A DNA stretch of 64,000 nt, from contig NZ_BAWM01000021.1 in the NCBI RefSeq assembly GCF_000759675.1, positions 62,001 to 126,000 of the forward strand. Direction: 5' to 3'. How positions within the stretch are numbered: position 1 is the stretch's first letter; every line of letters starts with the position of its first letter. The notes beneath the pieces were generated by a model. The model worked only from the letters and a program-made list of their open reading frames with translations. It searched no databases and was not told the origin of the DNA. Of this stretch, positions 26,706 through 35,957 are shown piece by piece. The position numbers and the translations under genes were made by a program. This DNA is from Neobacillus niacini. Its GTDB lineage: Bacteria > Bacillota > Bacilli > Bacillales > Cytobacillaceae.

Positions 26706-27451
26706 TTAATAAAATAATCAATAAGGAACTGTGCCCAAACCTGGTAGCCCTTTTCGATGGGACTACTTTGATCCTTATTTAAATAATCTTTAATTTCCGG
26801 ATTGTCGATGGATGGCCAAGCAGTCCAGTGGTCGAGATATGTTAAGTTGTTTGCAGTTGCATATTCCTTTAATGCTTCCACTTGGACGGAATAATACTTC
26901 GGAAGATAGAATGGGAACGATGGCTGCAGGATAAAGGTGGTGTCAGGGTTTTCAGCCTTAATGTCCTCGATCATCTTCGTTAAGTTGGCTAAAGTTACAT
27001 CTATCTTAAACTTGCCATTGTCGTTAAATAGAAATGGTTCAATGACTACGAGATTTGCTTGTTCAGCGGCAAGTTCTAGCTGCTTATTTTCAGCAATTAT
27101 TTCCTCTGTTGTCAGATCATATGTATGCTGTGCAGTAATAATCCTTTCACTGCCAAAGCTTTCTGTTAGACTTTGAGTAACGTTCTTCTCCCAATCCATT
27201 GCGCTAGAGCCTACAAAGAGGATTTTATAAGGCTTCTCAACTTCTAAGGCCAACTTTAGTTGTTCCTTTGCTGCTTCCGGCCAATTTTCAGCCAGTGCCA
27301 GATAGTTCGTATGATTAGTCTCACTAGATTCTTGTGGTATTTCAGATTCAACAACTGCCTTTACAGCAGTTTGCTGATTCCAATGAAGATGGCTATAAGC
27401 AAGTATACCTATACATACAATGGACCAAGCAGCTGTTAAAAAATATTTCAT
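26690..27451 (-). CDS. SGNH/GDSL-family hydrolase, membrane anchored
   Basis: About 253 residues. An N-terminal membrane helix (YFLTAAWSIVCIGILAYS) is followed by an extracytoplasmic SGNH domain: ILFVGSSAMDW (nucleophile Ser in GSS), VVIEPFLFNDNG (block III Asn) and a late D..H pattern in YLDHWTAWPS. Such proteins remove or transfer acyl groups from surface polysaccharides or teichoic acids. TGGAGG stands eight bases before ATG 27451. It faces away from the exopolysaccharide cluster but is adjacent to it, so an acyl-modification role is plausible. Confidence 0.8.
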   Translation of the reverse strand: MKYFLTAAWSIVCIGILAYSHLHWNQQTAVKAVVESEIPQESSETNHTNYLALAENWPEAAKEQLKLALEVEKPYKILFVGSSAMDWEKNVTQSLTESFGSERIITAQHTYDLTTEEIIAENKQLELAAEQANLVVIEPFLFNDNGKFKIDVTLANLTKMIEDIKAENPDTTFILQPSFPFYLPKYYSVQVEALKEYATANNLTYLDHWTAWPSIDNPEIKDYLNKDQSSPIEKGYQVWAQFLIDYFINKKAN

Positions 27452-27790
27452 TCTTATACCTCCAAATGCATTTCTTCTATTATTATAGCAAACACACATA
27501 AAGAAATTTAGACAGATTTAACAGAATCTACATATTTTTACAAAAAACATGGTATTATTGTTTTGGTAAATACAAATTCCTACATATTCATAAACAAAAA
27601 AGTAATCAAAATCGATTAGTTGAATATTTTTCCAGTTGCTAAATACCTAAATATGTATGTAAAAGTTATGTTAAATTTACTTCAAACTTCAATGACTGAG
27701 TCATCATTCTAGTAAAATGTATCTATTAAAACCAATTTGTTACAAATAATGTATAAATACCTATAACAGTAAAAATAAATATTCATCATT

Positions 27791-27832
27791 CGACACAATG
27801 CGACAAAAACCGACATACATTCATGATATAAT
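27791..27832 (+). promoter_or_regulatory. Extended -10 promoter with three helically phased CGACA words
   Basis: TATAAT at 27827-27832 is preceded by TG one base upstream (extended -10). No good -35 exists. Instead CGACA starts at 27791, 27801 and 27811, exactly 10 bp apart, covering the -35 region. This suggests an activator or repressor that binds one helix face. It is the likely start of the exopolysaccharide operon; transcription would begin near 27840. Confidence 0.6.
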
Positions 27833-27868
27833 ACTCTTATTTTGAATGAGCATATACAGGAGGATATT

Positions 27869-28621
27869 ATGGAAGAAACTATTAGTTTAAAAGAGTTACT
27901 AGCGACGTTGAAAAAGCGGCTGGTTATGATAATTCTCATTACAATGACAGCTGGTTTAGTGAGTGGTGTCATTAGTTACTTTTTTCTAACCCCAATCTAT
28001 CAAGCTTCGACACAAATTCTCGTCAACCAGGCAAAAAGTGAACAGTCAATATACAGCCCAAGTGAAGTTCAAACCAACCTTCAATTAATCAATACCTACA
28101 ATGTTATCATTAAAAGTCCTGCGATTCTCGACAAGGTAATCGTTCAATTAGGACTAGATATGACTGCAGGACAATTAAATGAAAAAATTACTGTCGGCAG
28201 TGAAAAGGATTCACAGGTTGTGAATATATCCGTTCAAGACCCAGATGCAAACATGGCGGCAAACATAGCGAATAAAACAGCAGAAGTGTTTCAAACAGAA
28301 ATTGTTAAAATTATGAGTGTAGATAATGTAAGTATCCTTGCAAAAGCAACGGTAGCGGAAAATCAATCTCCGATTAAACCGCAGCCAGTAATGAATGTAG
28401 CGATTGCCATTGTTGTTGGACTGATGGCAGCTGTGGGACTAGCATTTTTATTGGAGTACTTTGACAATACAATTAAAAATGAACAAGATATTGAAAAAAT
28501 ATTAGAACTTCCAATACTAGGTGTCATAGCGCAAATTGACGACCAAAAGATGGAAGAGTTAAAAAAACGTAAGGCAGCAGCAACAAGAACGGCAGGAAGA
28601 GGTGAGACTTATGGTGTTTAA
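27869..28621 (+). CDS. Chain-length/kinase-modulator protein (Wzz; EpsA/YveK-like)
   Basis: The 250-residue protein has two membrane helices (about residues 22-42 and 176-196) around an extracytoplasmic Wzz domain, with IYQASTQILVNQ and NTYNVIIKSPAILDKV, and the C-terminal AENQSPIKPQP before the second helix. It controls polymer chain length and activates the adjacent cytoplasmic BY-kinase. ATG 27869 follows AGGAGG; an upstream TTG at 27842 is unlikely. The kinase gene overlaps its end by eleven bases. Confidence 0.92.
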   Translation: MEETISLKELLATLKKRLVMIILITMTAGLVSGVISYFFLTPIYQASTQILVNQAKSEQSIYSPSEVQTNLQLINTYNVIIKSPAILDKVIVQLGLDMTAGQLNEKITVGSEKDSQVVNISVQDPDANMAANIANKTAEVFQTEIVKIMSVDNVSILAKATVAENQSPIKPQPVMNVAIAIVVGLMAAVGLAFLLEYFDNTIKNEQDIEKILELPILGVIAQIDDQKMEELKKRKAAATRTAGRGETYGV

Positions 28622-29315
28622 GAGAAATAAGAAGGTTAAAACAACAGATCCAAGCAGAAAGCTTATTGCAAATCTAGACCCAAAGTCACCGATTTCGGAG
28701 CAATACAGAACGATTCGGACAAATATTCAATACTCCTCTATTGATAAGGAACTTAAAACACTAATGGTTACCTCTTCAGGTCCAGCCGAGGGTAAATCAA
28801 CAACAGCTGCAAACCTTGCAGTCGTTTTTGCTCAGCTTGGGAAAAAAGTATTGCTTGTAGATGCAGACCTTCGTAAACCAACCGTTCATCGAACCTTTGG
28901 TGTCAGTAATTTATTCGGTTTTACAACGGTATTAACTAAGCAAGCAACTCTTGCTAGTGCAGTTCTGGAAACAGAAGAGAAGGATTTATATATCTTAACA
29001 AGCGGACCGGTTCCTCCGAACCCTGCAGAGTTATTAAGCTCGAAATCAATGGAACAGTTTATTGAAGAAGCCAATGAACAATTTGATTATGTCATTTTTG
29101 ATACACCACCGTTATTAGCGGTGGCTGACCCGCAAATTCTAGCGAATAAGGTCGATGGTTCCATTTTTGTTGTCTTTAGTGGCAGAACAGAAATTGACCA
29201 AGCTAAAAAAGCAAAGGAATTGCTCGAAAGTGCACAAAGTAAATTGGTTGGTGTTGTTTTAAACCATAAAGAATTGAAGAATAATGATTATTATTATTAT
29301 TATGGTACAAAATAA
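28611..29315 (+). CDS. CpsD/CapB-type bacterial tyrosine kinase (EpsB-like)
   Basis: About 234 residues with Walker A SSGPAEGKSTTAANLA, Walker A' LLVDADLRKPT and Walker B VIFDTPPLL, plus an N-terminal SEQYRTIRTNIQYS contact region and a C-terminal tyrosine cluster NDYYYYYGTK, the autophosphorylation tail of BY-kinases. It works with the membrane modulator encoded just upstream to cycle polymerisation. The start is ATG 28611 inside the end of the previous gene. It is followed by its cognate PHP phosphatase. Confidence 0.93.
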   Translation: MVFKRNKKVKTTDPSRKLIANLDPKSPISEQYRTIRTNIQYSSIDKELKTLMVTSSGPAEGKSTTAANLAVVFAQLGKKVLLVDADLRKPTVHRTFGVSNLFGFTTVLTKQATLASAVLETEEKDLYILTSGPVPPNPAELLSSKSMEQFIEEANEQFDYVIFDTPPLLAVADPQILANKVDGSIFVVFSGRTEIDQAKKAKELLESAQSKLVGVVLNHKELKNNDYYYYYGTK

Positions 29316-29418
29316 CTAATTTTCGACAAAATCCACCCCTTTACCTAGAATTTCGACGATGTTACGATGAATATTGTCATAGGAAAATAATAATTAGTTG
29401 GAAAGAGAGTGTTGCCCC

Positions 29419-30183
29419 ATGATCGATTTGCATTGTCATATATTGCCTGGTGTTGATGATGGTGCACAGTCGCTTTCCGATAGCCTTAACATGGCGAGGA
29501 TGGCTGTTCAACAGGGTATACATAGAATTGTAGCAACACCACACCATTTGAATAACTCTTATGAAAATCCGAAGCAATCTATTATTGATAGAGTAAAAGA
29601 GTTAAATGAGGCTTTAGCTATAGAAAATATTGAGTTAGCGGTATTACCTGGACAGGAAGTGCGGATACATGGTGAAATGCTCGGAGGATTTGAGGCAGGA
29701 GAAATCCTGCCAGTTAATCACACACCGTATATACTAGTAGAATTTCCATCAAACCATGTGCCTAGGTATACAGAAAAGCTGTTTTATGACCTGCAGATGA
29801 AAGGCCTCATACCTGTAATTGTCCATCCCGAACGGAATCAGGAAATCATTGAACGTTCGGATTTACTCTATCAGTTAGTTAAAAAAGGAGCATTGACGCA
29901 AATCACAGCGGCAAGTGTTTGCGGAGACTTTGGTAAGAAAATTAGGAACTTCTCCCTGCAATTAATTGAAGCAAATCAAACTCACTTTATTGCATCAGAT
30001 GCTCATAATATTACAAATCGTAGCTTTAAAATGAGAGAGGCCTTTGGCGTTATTGGTCAAAAGTATGGGAATGAAATGGTCTGCTACTTTGAAGAAAATG
30101 CAGCTCTCGTTACAGAGGGTATGCATGTCTACAAAGAGGACCCAGAGCGAATTAAGAGGAAAAAGCTATTTCATTTATTTTAA
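29419..30183 (+). CDS. PHP-family tyrosine-protein phosphatase (CpsB/YwqE-like)
   Basis: A 254-residue metal-dependent phosphatase: N-terminal IDLHCHILPGVDDG, ATPHHLN, VIVHPERN and late ASDAHN are the PHP metal ligands. It dephosphorylates the tyrosine kinase and its targets. The usual neighbour is the BY-kinase, as here (about 100 bases away). ATG 29419 has GAGAG upstream. The EAR RNA begins 46 bases after its stop. Confidence 0.93.
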   Translation: MIDLHCHILPGVDDGAQSLSDSLNMARMAVQQGIHRIVATPHHLNNSYENPKQSIIDRVKELNEALAIENIELAVLPGQEVRIHGEMLGGFEAGEILPVNHTPYILVEFPSNHVPRYTEKLFYDLQMKGLIPVIVHPERNQEIIERSDLLYQLVKKGALTQITAASVCGDFGKKIRNFSLQLIEANQTHFIASDAHNITNRSFKMREAFGVIGQKYGNEMVCYFEENAALVTEGMHVYKEDPERIKRKKLFHLF

Positions 30184-30229
30184 AAACAACTAAGCCGATG
30201 AGAATGAATTACAATAAAAATGCATTTTT

Positions 30230-30370
30230 CAGGCTTAACCCCCTGAACGGCGAGGCTCCCTGTCCGTTATCTATGGAGGCACTCGATTATGCTGTGGGAG
30301 GGAAGACATACTTCCTATCCTTAGACGCCTGTCGTCAATAGCATGATGTGAGGAAGGGTTAAATGCCTGG
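30230..30370 (+). ncRNA. EAR (eps-associated RNA) element, processive antitermination
   Basis: The ~140-base region has a closing stem where CAGGC and TTAACCC at 30230-30242 pair with GGGTTAA and GCCTG at 30357-30370, and a G-rich, multi-hairpin core (CCCTGAACGGCGAGGCTCCC, then ATGGAGGCACTCGATTATGC). The location inside an exopolysaccharide operon just before an epsC-like gene is that of the EAR RNA, which in Bacillus subtilis lets RNA polymerase read through downstream terminators. I identify it from position, base composition and closing stem, not from a covariance search. An intrinsic terminator lies directly after it. Confidence 0.75.
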
Positions 30371-30395
30371 TTATAAAAAAAACAGTAAAAATAAT

Positions 30396-30456
30396 AATAT
30401 CTAATGAAAGATCAGGAGAAGTGACAACTGAGTTTCCATTAGATATTTATTTTTTT
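30396..30456 (+). terminator. Intrinsic terminator directly downstream of the EAR element
   Basis: AATATCTAATG (30396-30406) pairs with CATTAGATATT (30437-30447) and is followed by TATTTTTTT. It would stop transcription before the rest of the operon unless overridden, which is the EAR role. Confidence 0.85.
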
Positions 30457-30502
30457 GTCAATTTAGTTTAACCAAATAAAGAGATAAAGGGGGAATGTTC
30501 AG

Positions 30503-32329
30503 GTGACATATAAGAAAAGATTAACTACACTCTCTATAATGGATTCTATTATTATGTTAACAGCTATCTACATAAGCTATTGGACTCTAAATCCTACGAT
30601 TCATATTTTTGAAGTTCCAATGCTGCCTGTTACGGCGATTACCTTATTTTTGTGCCATCATTTATTTGCTTCCGTTTACCATCTTTATAATAAGGCCTGG
30701 CAATATGCGAGTGTCGGCGAACTTATTGCGATTGTTAAAGCAGTTACGTTTTCGATTGCAGTGACATCTGCAATGCAGATGATTGTTTTTCATAATACGT
30801 ATGTAAGAGCATTACTTATTACCTGGATGCTGCATGTGCTATTAATTGGTGGTTCGAGGTTTTCTTGGAGAATGTTCCGAGACAATATTATGAATAAACA
30901 AAAGAATATCAAGAAAACACTGATCATAGGTGCTGGTTCAGGCGGAACGATGGTGGCACGTCAGTTACTGAACAACCATGAAATCGATTTGAAGCCTGTT
31001 GCATTTATAGATGATGATCCAAAGAAATACAAATTGGATATTCTCGGAATTCCTGTGGTTGGTGGTTCGTACCGAATTGCAGAAACAGTTGAAAAATACG
31101 AAATTGATAACATTGTCATTGCGATTCCTTCTTTAAAACAAAAAGAGTTAAATCGCATTTTCGAGGAATGTGCGAAAACGAAAGCAAAAACACAAATTAT
31201 TCCCAAACTAGAGGATCTAATGACGGGGAAAATCTCAGTCAATCAATTCCGTGAAGTTCAAGTTGAGGATTTATTAGGAAGAGATCCAGTAGAGTTAGAT
31301 ATTGGCAGTATCTCTGAATATGTATCAGGCAAGACCGTGTTAGTAACCGGTGCAGGGGGATCAATTGGTTCAGAAATCTGCAGGCAAATATGCAAGTTCA
31401 ATCCTATAAAAATAGTTTTGGTTGGTCATGGTGAAAACAGCATTTATCAAATCGATATGGAACTCAAAAAGCACTATCAAGAGCAAATTGAGATTGTTCC
31501 AGTGATTGGTGATATACAAGATCGGTCAAGGGTGTTTGAGGTGATGGAAGAACATCGACCATTTGTTGTTTATCATGCTGCTGCACATAAGCATGTGCCT
31601 TTGATGGAATATAATCCTCGAGAAGCAGTTAAGAATAATGTGTTCGGTACGAAGAATGTTGCTGAGGCAGCTGATACCTTCGGTGTTAGTACATTCGTAT
31701 TAATTTCTTCGGATAAAGCCGTGAATCCTCCGAACGTAATGGGAGCAACGAAGCGCTTTGCGGAGATGATTATTCAGAATCTAGCAAAACACAGCAACAC
31801 GAAATTTGTTGCTGTTCGGTTTGGAAATGTACTCGGCAGCCGTGGGAGTGTAATTCCTTTATTTAAAAAGCAAATTCAAGCCGGTGGACCGGTTACGGTT
31901 ACACATCAGGATATGACACGATATTTCATGACCATACCAGAAGCCTCTCGTCTTGTAATTCAGGCAGGGTCTTTAGCACGCGGTGGAGAGGTTTTTGTCC
32001 TTGATATGGGTGAGCCGGTTAAGATTGTTGACCTGGCGAAAAACGTGATCAAGCTTTCTGGCTATACAATAGAAGAAATCGGAATACATTTTACTGGACT
32101 CCGTCCCGGAGAGAAGATGTATGAAGAGCTGCTGAATGAGAATGAGGTTCATCCTGAAAGTATTTTCCCTAAAATTCATATAGGGAAAGCGAATGTACTT
32201 CAGGCTGAGGTGCTAAGTAAGTTAATTAGCGGACTATTAGAGATGTCTGAAGTGGAAATGCATGATACATTGATTGCGGTTGCTAATAATAAGTTTGATC
32301 ATTCACCTGTGTTGGCTACGGCGAAATAG
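30503..32329 (+). CDS. UDP-sugar 4,6-dehydratase, membrane type (CapD/EpsC/PglF-like)
   Basis: A 608-residue protein with four N-terminal membrane segments (about residues 10-120), a first Rossmann-like domain (LIIGAGSGGTMVARQLL) and a second SDR domain with TGAGGSIGSEICRQI, HAAAHKHVP and a late LVLISSDKAVNPPNVMGATKR. The catalytic pattern is that of UDP-GlcNAc 4,6-dehydratases making bacillosamine- or FucNAc-type precursors. It starts at GTG 30503 after AAAGGGGGAA. It is the first gene after the EAR/terminator region. Confidence 0.92.
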   Translation: MTYKKRLTTLSIMDSIIMLTAIYISYWTLNPTIHIFEVPMLPVTAITLFLCHHLFASVYHLYNKAWQYASVGELIAIVKAVTFSIAVTSAMQMIVFHNTYVRALLITWMLHVLLIGGSRFSWRMFRDNIMNKQKNIKKTLIIGAGSGGTMVARQLLNNHEIDLKPVAFIDDDPKKYKLDILGIPVVGGSYRIAETVEKYEIDNIVIAIPSLKQKELNRIFEECAKTKAKTQIIPKLEDLMTGKISVNQFREVQVEDLLGRDPVELDIGSISEYVSGKTVLVTGAGGSIGSEICRQICKFNPIKIVLVGHGENSIYQIDMELKKHYQEQIEIVPVIGDIQDRSRVFEVMEEHRPFVVYHAAAHKHVPLMEYNPREAVKNNVFGTKNVAEAADTFGVSTFVLISSDKAVNPPNVMGATKRFAEMIIQNLAKHSNTKFVAVRFGNVLGSRGSVIPLFKKQIQAGGPVTVTHQDMTRYFMTIPEASRLVIQAGSLARGGEVFVLDMGEPVKIVDLAKNVIKLSGYTIEEIGIHFTGLRPGEKMYEELLNENEVHPESIFPKIHIGKANVLQAEVLSKLISGLLEMSEVEMHDTLIAVANNKFDHSPVLATAK

Positions 32330-32404
32330 GATATTGGATTAAAAGATTAATAGATGTAAACCTTTCGGTTTGATTATAAAAAAGTTTTTAAAGGTGGAAT
32401 GAAT

Positions 32405-33298
32405 ATGAAAAAGGTACGAAAAGCGATAATTCCAGCTGCAGGGCTTGGAACTAGATTTTTACCGGTTACAAAGGCAATGCCAAAAGAAATGCTGCCAATT
32501 GTTGATAAACCAACAATTCAATATATTGTCGAAGAAGCTATTGCATCAGGAATTGAAGATATCATTATCGTTACTGGAAAAGGTAAACGGGCAATTGAAG
32601 ATCATTTTGATTTTGCACCAGAGTTAGAGCAAAACCTTCTTGAAAAAGGGAAGTTAGATTTACTAGATAAAGTTCGATACTCAACTAATTTGGCAGACAT
32701 TCATTATATACGTCAAAAGGAACCTAAAGGGTTAGGACATGCGGTTTGGTGTGCGCGTAATTTTATTGGTGATGAGCCTTTTGCGGTTCTACTTGGAGAT
32801 GATATTGTTCAAAGTGATTCGCCTTGCTTACGACAATTAATGGATATATATGAAGAAACTCACTCATCAGTGATTGGGGTGCAAACTGTGCCTGATAACG
32901 AGACACATCGGTATGGTATTGTTGAACCTTCTGTGCAAGAAGGTCGAAGATACCAGGTTGATAATTTTGTGGAGAAGCCTGCACCGGGAACTGCACCTTC
33001 TAATCTAGCGATTATGGGACGTTATATTCTTACACCTGAGATTTTTATGTTTTTAGACAAACAACAAGCTGGTGCTGGTGGAGAGATTCAATTGACAGAT
33101 GCGATACAGAGATTGAATCAGATTCAACGAGTGTTTGCTTATGATTTTGAGGGAAAGAGATATGATGTGGGGGAAAAAATTGGGTTTGTAAAGACTACTA
33201 TTGAGTTTGCGTTGCAGAATGAGGAAATTAAGGAAGAATTATTTGATTTCCTATTGCAAATAGTTAATAGTTTGGTCGATAAAGAAGCAATCTTATAA
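32405..33298 (+). CDS. galU: UTP-glucose-1-phosphate uridylyltransferase
   Basis: The 297-residue protein has the nucleotidyltransferase signature [38 protein letters not shown], the GlcPO4 region VEKPAPG and LLGDDIV. It makes UDP-glucose for polysaccharides. GalU/GtaB-type length and motifs are complete. AAAGGTGG lies seven bases before ATG 32405; an ATG two codons earlier is too close. It is the second gene after the EAR region. Confidence 0.95.
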   Translation: MKKVRKAIIPAAGLGTRFLPVTKAMPKEMLPIVDKPTIQYIVEEAIASGIEDIIIVTGKGKRAIEDHFDFAPELEQNLLEKGKLDLLDKVRYSTNLADIHYIRQKEPKGLGHAVWCARNFIGDEPFAVLLGDDIVQSDSPCLRQLMDIYEETHSSVIGVQTVPDNETHRYGIVEPSVQEGRRYQVDNFVEKPAPGTAPSNLAIMGRYILTPEIFMFLDKQQAGAGGEIQLTDAIQRLNQIQRVFAYDFEGKRYDVGEKIGFVKTTIEFALQNEEIKEELFDFLLQIVNSLVDKEAIL

Positions 33299-33419
33299 GG
33301 CATAAAGGAAAATAAGTACAATAATAAAAATTTCGAATATAATGAAAATCTTACTTCAAAAGGAACAAGGATGGACAGTATTTTGAATTCTAAAAAGCTG
33401 AAATGGGAGAGTCAGATAG

Positions 33420-34124
33420 ATGGTAAAGAATTTATCTTACCTTAGAGTAAAAAGAATATTAGATTTTATTTTATCATTAACTGGACTAATTGTTTTATCC
33501 CCAATTCTTCTGGTTACAGCCATCGCAATAAGACTTGAATCAAAGGGTCCAGTGATATTTAAGCAAGAAAGATTAGGATTAGGTGGAAAGACTTTTAAGA
33601 TTTATAAATTTCGTTCTATGTGTGTAGGGGCTGAGAAAAGTGGAGTTTACTCTGCTAAAGGTGATGCAAGAGTAACTAAGGTTGGGAAATTTATCAGAGC
33701 AACAAGTATAGATGAATTTCCTCAATTTTTTAATATCATAAAAGGGGACATGTCCATTATAGGACCACGACCTACACTTACGTATCATCCATGGCCACTT
33801 GAAGAATATTCAGAAGAGCAGCGCAAGCGATTTGATACCCGACCTGGTGTTACTGGATGGGCACAGATTAACGGCCGTAAAGATGTACAGTGGGATAAGA
33901 GAATTGAATACGATGTAGAATACGTAAAAAACATCTCATTTATGTTTGACTTGAAAATATTCATTAAAACTATTATTAAAGTTTTGACTATGCAGGATAA
34001 TGTTAATATTGTTGCAACTGTTAACGAAAACAGTGGTCAGGTTGGTTCTAACCAACACTACACCTTAGATAAATCCCACGATAGAACAAATGGTAAAAAG
34101 AATAGTGACGCAAACAATAAATAG
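33420..34124 (+). CDS. Priming sugar-1-phosphate transferase (EpsL/WbaP-like)
   Basis: A 234-residue polyprenyl-phosphate sugar phosphotransferase with an N-terminal membrane helix and the catalytic KFRSMCVGAEKSG, ATSIDEFPQFFNI, GDMSIIGPRPTL and RPGVTGWAQINGR motifs. It puts the first sugar phosphate on undecaprenyl phosphate to start repeat-unit assembly. The C-terminal ~30 residues after KVLTMQDN are polar and not conserved. From here on the cluster becomes markedly more AT-rich. Confidence 0.93.
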   Translation: MVKNLSYLRVKRILDFILSLTGLIVLSPILLVTAIAIRLESKGPVIFKQERLGLGGKTFKIYKFRSMCVGAEKSGVYSAKGDARVTKVGKFIRATSIDEFPQFFNIIKGDMSIIGPRPTLTYHPWPLEEYSEEQRKRFDTRPGVTGWAQINGRKDVQWDKRIEYDVEYVKNISFMFDLKIFIKTIIKVLTMQDNVNIVATVNENSGQVGSNQHYTLDKSHDRTNGKKNSDANNK

Positions 34125-34143
34125 AAAGTTGGGATGTATTTTT

Positions 34144-34968
34144 ATGGCTTTAAAGTTAATGTATATAACAAATAATGAAAGAATCGCAAAGATTGCCGAG
34201 TCAAGTGGTGTGGATTGGATTTTCATAGACCTTGAGATTAATGGTAAGGAAAAAAGACAGGGCCACCTCGACACAGTAATTTCACGACATCATATAAGTG
34301 ATGTAAAAAGGATAAAAAATGTATTAACTAATGCAAAATTGTTGGTTCGGATAAATCCGATATATGACGGTTCAGAATACGAAATAGATAAAGTTGTTAA
34401 TGACGGAGCAGATATTATCATGCTCCCATATTTTTCAACAAAGGATGAAGTTGAAGTATTCATTGAACTTGTTAGAGGTAGAGCAAAGGTATGTCTGTTA
34501 TGTGAAACCCAGAAGGCTGTTGATAATATTGATGATATCTTAGAACTCAACGGTATTGATTATATTCATATAGGTCTTAATGATTTACACCTAAACTATA
34601 ATAAAAGGTTTATGTTCGAACTTTTAACAGACGGTACAGTAGAAATGCTCAGTAATAAGTTTAAGGCTATGGGTATCCCTTATGGTTTTGGTGGTATTGC
34701 TAGAATTGGTCAAGGGATACTGCCAGCGGAATATGTTATAGCAGAGCATTATCGCTTAGGCTCAAATATGGCTATTTTATCTAGAAGTTTTTATAGAAGT
34801 ACTAATGAGGAACCTAAAGACGAGATCAATTCGGTTTTTGAAAACGGAGTTCGGGAAATTAGAGACTATGAGAATTTGCTTTTGAATAAAGGAAGAGATT
34901 TTTTTAAGGAAAATCAGAGCAAGATAGAGGATATTGTAAAAAAACAAGTAGAACTTATTGGGATTTAA
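34144..34968 (+). CDS. HpcH/HpaI-type aldolase in a polysaccharide cluster
   Basis: The 274-residue protein has the HpcH/HpaI TIM-barrel motifs: WIFIDLEING, LLVRINPI with the phosphate/oxyanion Arg, CLLCETQKAVDN with the metal-ligand Glu and IHIGLNDLHL with the metal-ligand Asp. Members cleave or form 4-hydroxy-2-oxoacids from pyruvate and an aldehyde. The start MALKLMYITNN matches that of the decayed paralogue at 36913. Placement among glycosyltransferases, next to a 2-hydroxyacid dehydrogenase and an acyltransferase, suggests synthesis of a non-sugar acid substituent. Confidence 0.8.
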   Translation: MALKLMYITNNERIAKIAESSGVDWIFIDLEINGKEKRQGHLDTVISRHHISDVKRIKNVLTNAKLLVRINPIYDGSEYEIDKVVNDGADIIMLPYFSTKDEVEVFIELVRGRAKVCLLCETQKAVDNIDDILELNGIDYIHIGLNDLHLNYNKRFMFELLTDGTVEMLSNKFKAMGIPYGFGGIARIGQGILPAEYVIAEHYRLGSNMAILSRSFYRSTNEEPKDEINSVFENGVREIRDYENLLLNKGRDFFKENQSKIEDIVKKQVELIGI

Positions 34969-34982
34969 GGCGGGTATTCTTA

Positions 34983-35957
34983 ATGATATTTTTTATTACA
35001 GTACTTAGAGCATTGGCAGCAATGATAATAACTAATGCTCACTATGTTGGAGTTTATCCCACAGATTTAATAGCAAATGGCGGATTGTTAGGTGATGTAA
35101 TTTTCTTTGCTGTTTCTGGATTTTGTCTTGTTAATATTAAAGGAAATTTTATTTCGTGGTACAAAAAAAGGATTATTAGAATATACCCTATTGTTTGGAT
35201 AATTACTACTCTCTATATCTTGTTAGGTTTTTATTCTTTTAAAGAATGGACTGTAATTGAATACTATCTATATCCTTCCTACTATCATTTTGTTGCATCA
35301 ATTGTTGTTCTATATATAGCCTTTTATGTTGTTATTAGAACAAAAAAACTAGTAAATAACATCCCAATGGTTATGATAGTGATTTTTATTATTGAATTGC
35401 TAATTTATTTATTTCTATATGATAAATCAACTTATCATATTGATACAGTAAGAGAACCAATGATACGTTTTCTATTCTTTCAGTCTATGCTTTTAGGGGC
35501 ATATTTTAGGATAAACAAAGATAAATTTTTGAACGAGAACAGAGTAATTAATTGGATTACTTTGACCATATTATTTTCTTTGTATTTTGGTTCAAAACTT
35601 GCATTTGCAAACCTTGAAGACTTAAGCGAATATCAAATATTGAACCAAGTTGTTTTGTTTGCACTTCTTTACTTTGTATTTAAATGTTTTGCAGGAATTG
35701 ATAATAAGCTTGTGGCACTACCTCTTAAGATTAAGAATGTTATAAGTTTCATTTCTATAATCACATTGGAAATCTACTTAGTCCAATATGTGATTATTCC
35801 AAGATTAACTTTCTTGTTATTCCCACTTAATTGGATTGCAATTACTACTGCTATAATAATATCAGCATATTTATTGCATATAGTTTCAGGTAGGGTTATA
35901 AAGGGCATTGAGAAATTTACAAAGAAAGCAACTAACAAAGAGAGGCTAAGCGTATGA
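34983..35957 (+). CDS. Acyltransferase family 3 membrane protein
   Basis: A 324-residue protein with about ten membrane segments. It has the N-terminal RALAAMIITNAHYVG (His in the catalytic position) and DVIFFAVSGFCLVNI followed by WYKKRIIRIYPIVW, the signature of OafA-like acyltransferases. These add acetyl or other acyl groups to surface glycans. It lies 14 bases after the aldolase and overlaps the dehydrogenase start by four, so all three are coupled. Confidence 0.88.
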   Translation: MIFFITVLRALAAMIITNAHYVGVYPTDLIANGGLLGDVIFFAVSGFCLVNIKGNFISWYKKRIIRIYPIVWIITTLYILLGFYSFKEWTVIEYYLYPSYYHFVASIVVLYIAFYVVIRTKKLVNNIPMVMIVIFIIELLIYLFLYDKSTYHIDTVREPMIRFLFFQSMLLGAYFRINKDKFLNENRVINWITLTILFSLYFGSKLAFANLEDLSEYQILNQVVLFALLYFVFKCFAGIDNKLVALPLKIKNVISFISIITLEIYLVQYVIIPRLTFLLFPLNWIAITTAIIISAYLLHIVSGRVIKGIEKFTKKATNKERLSV

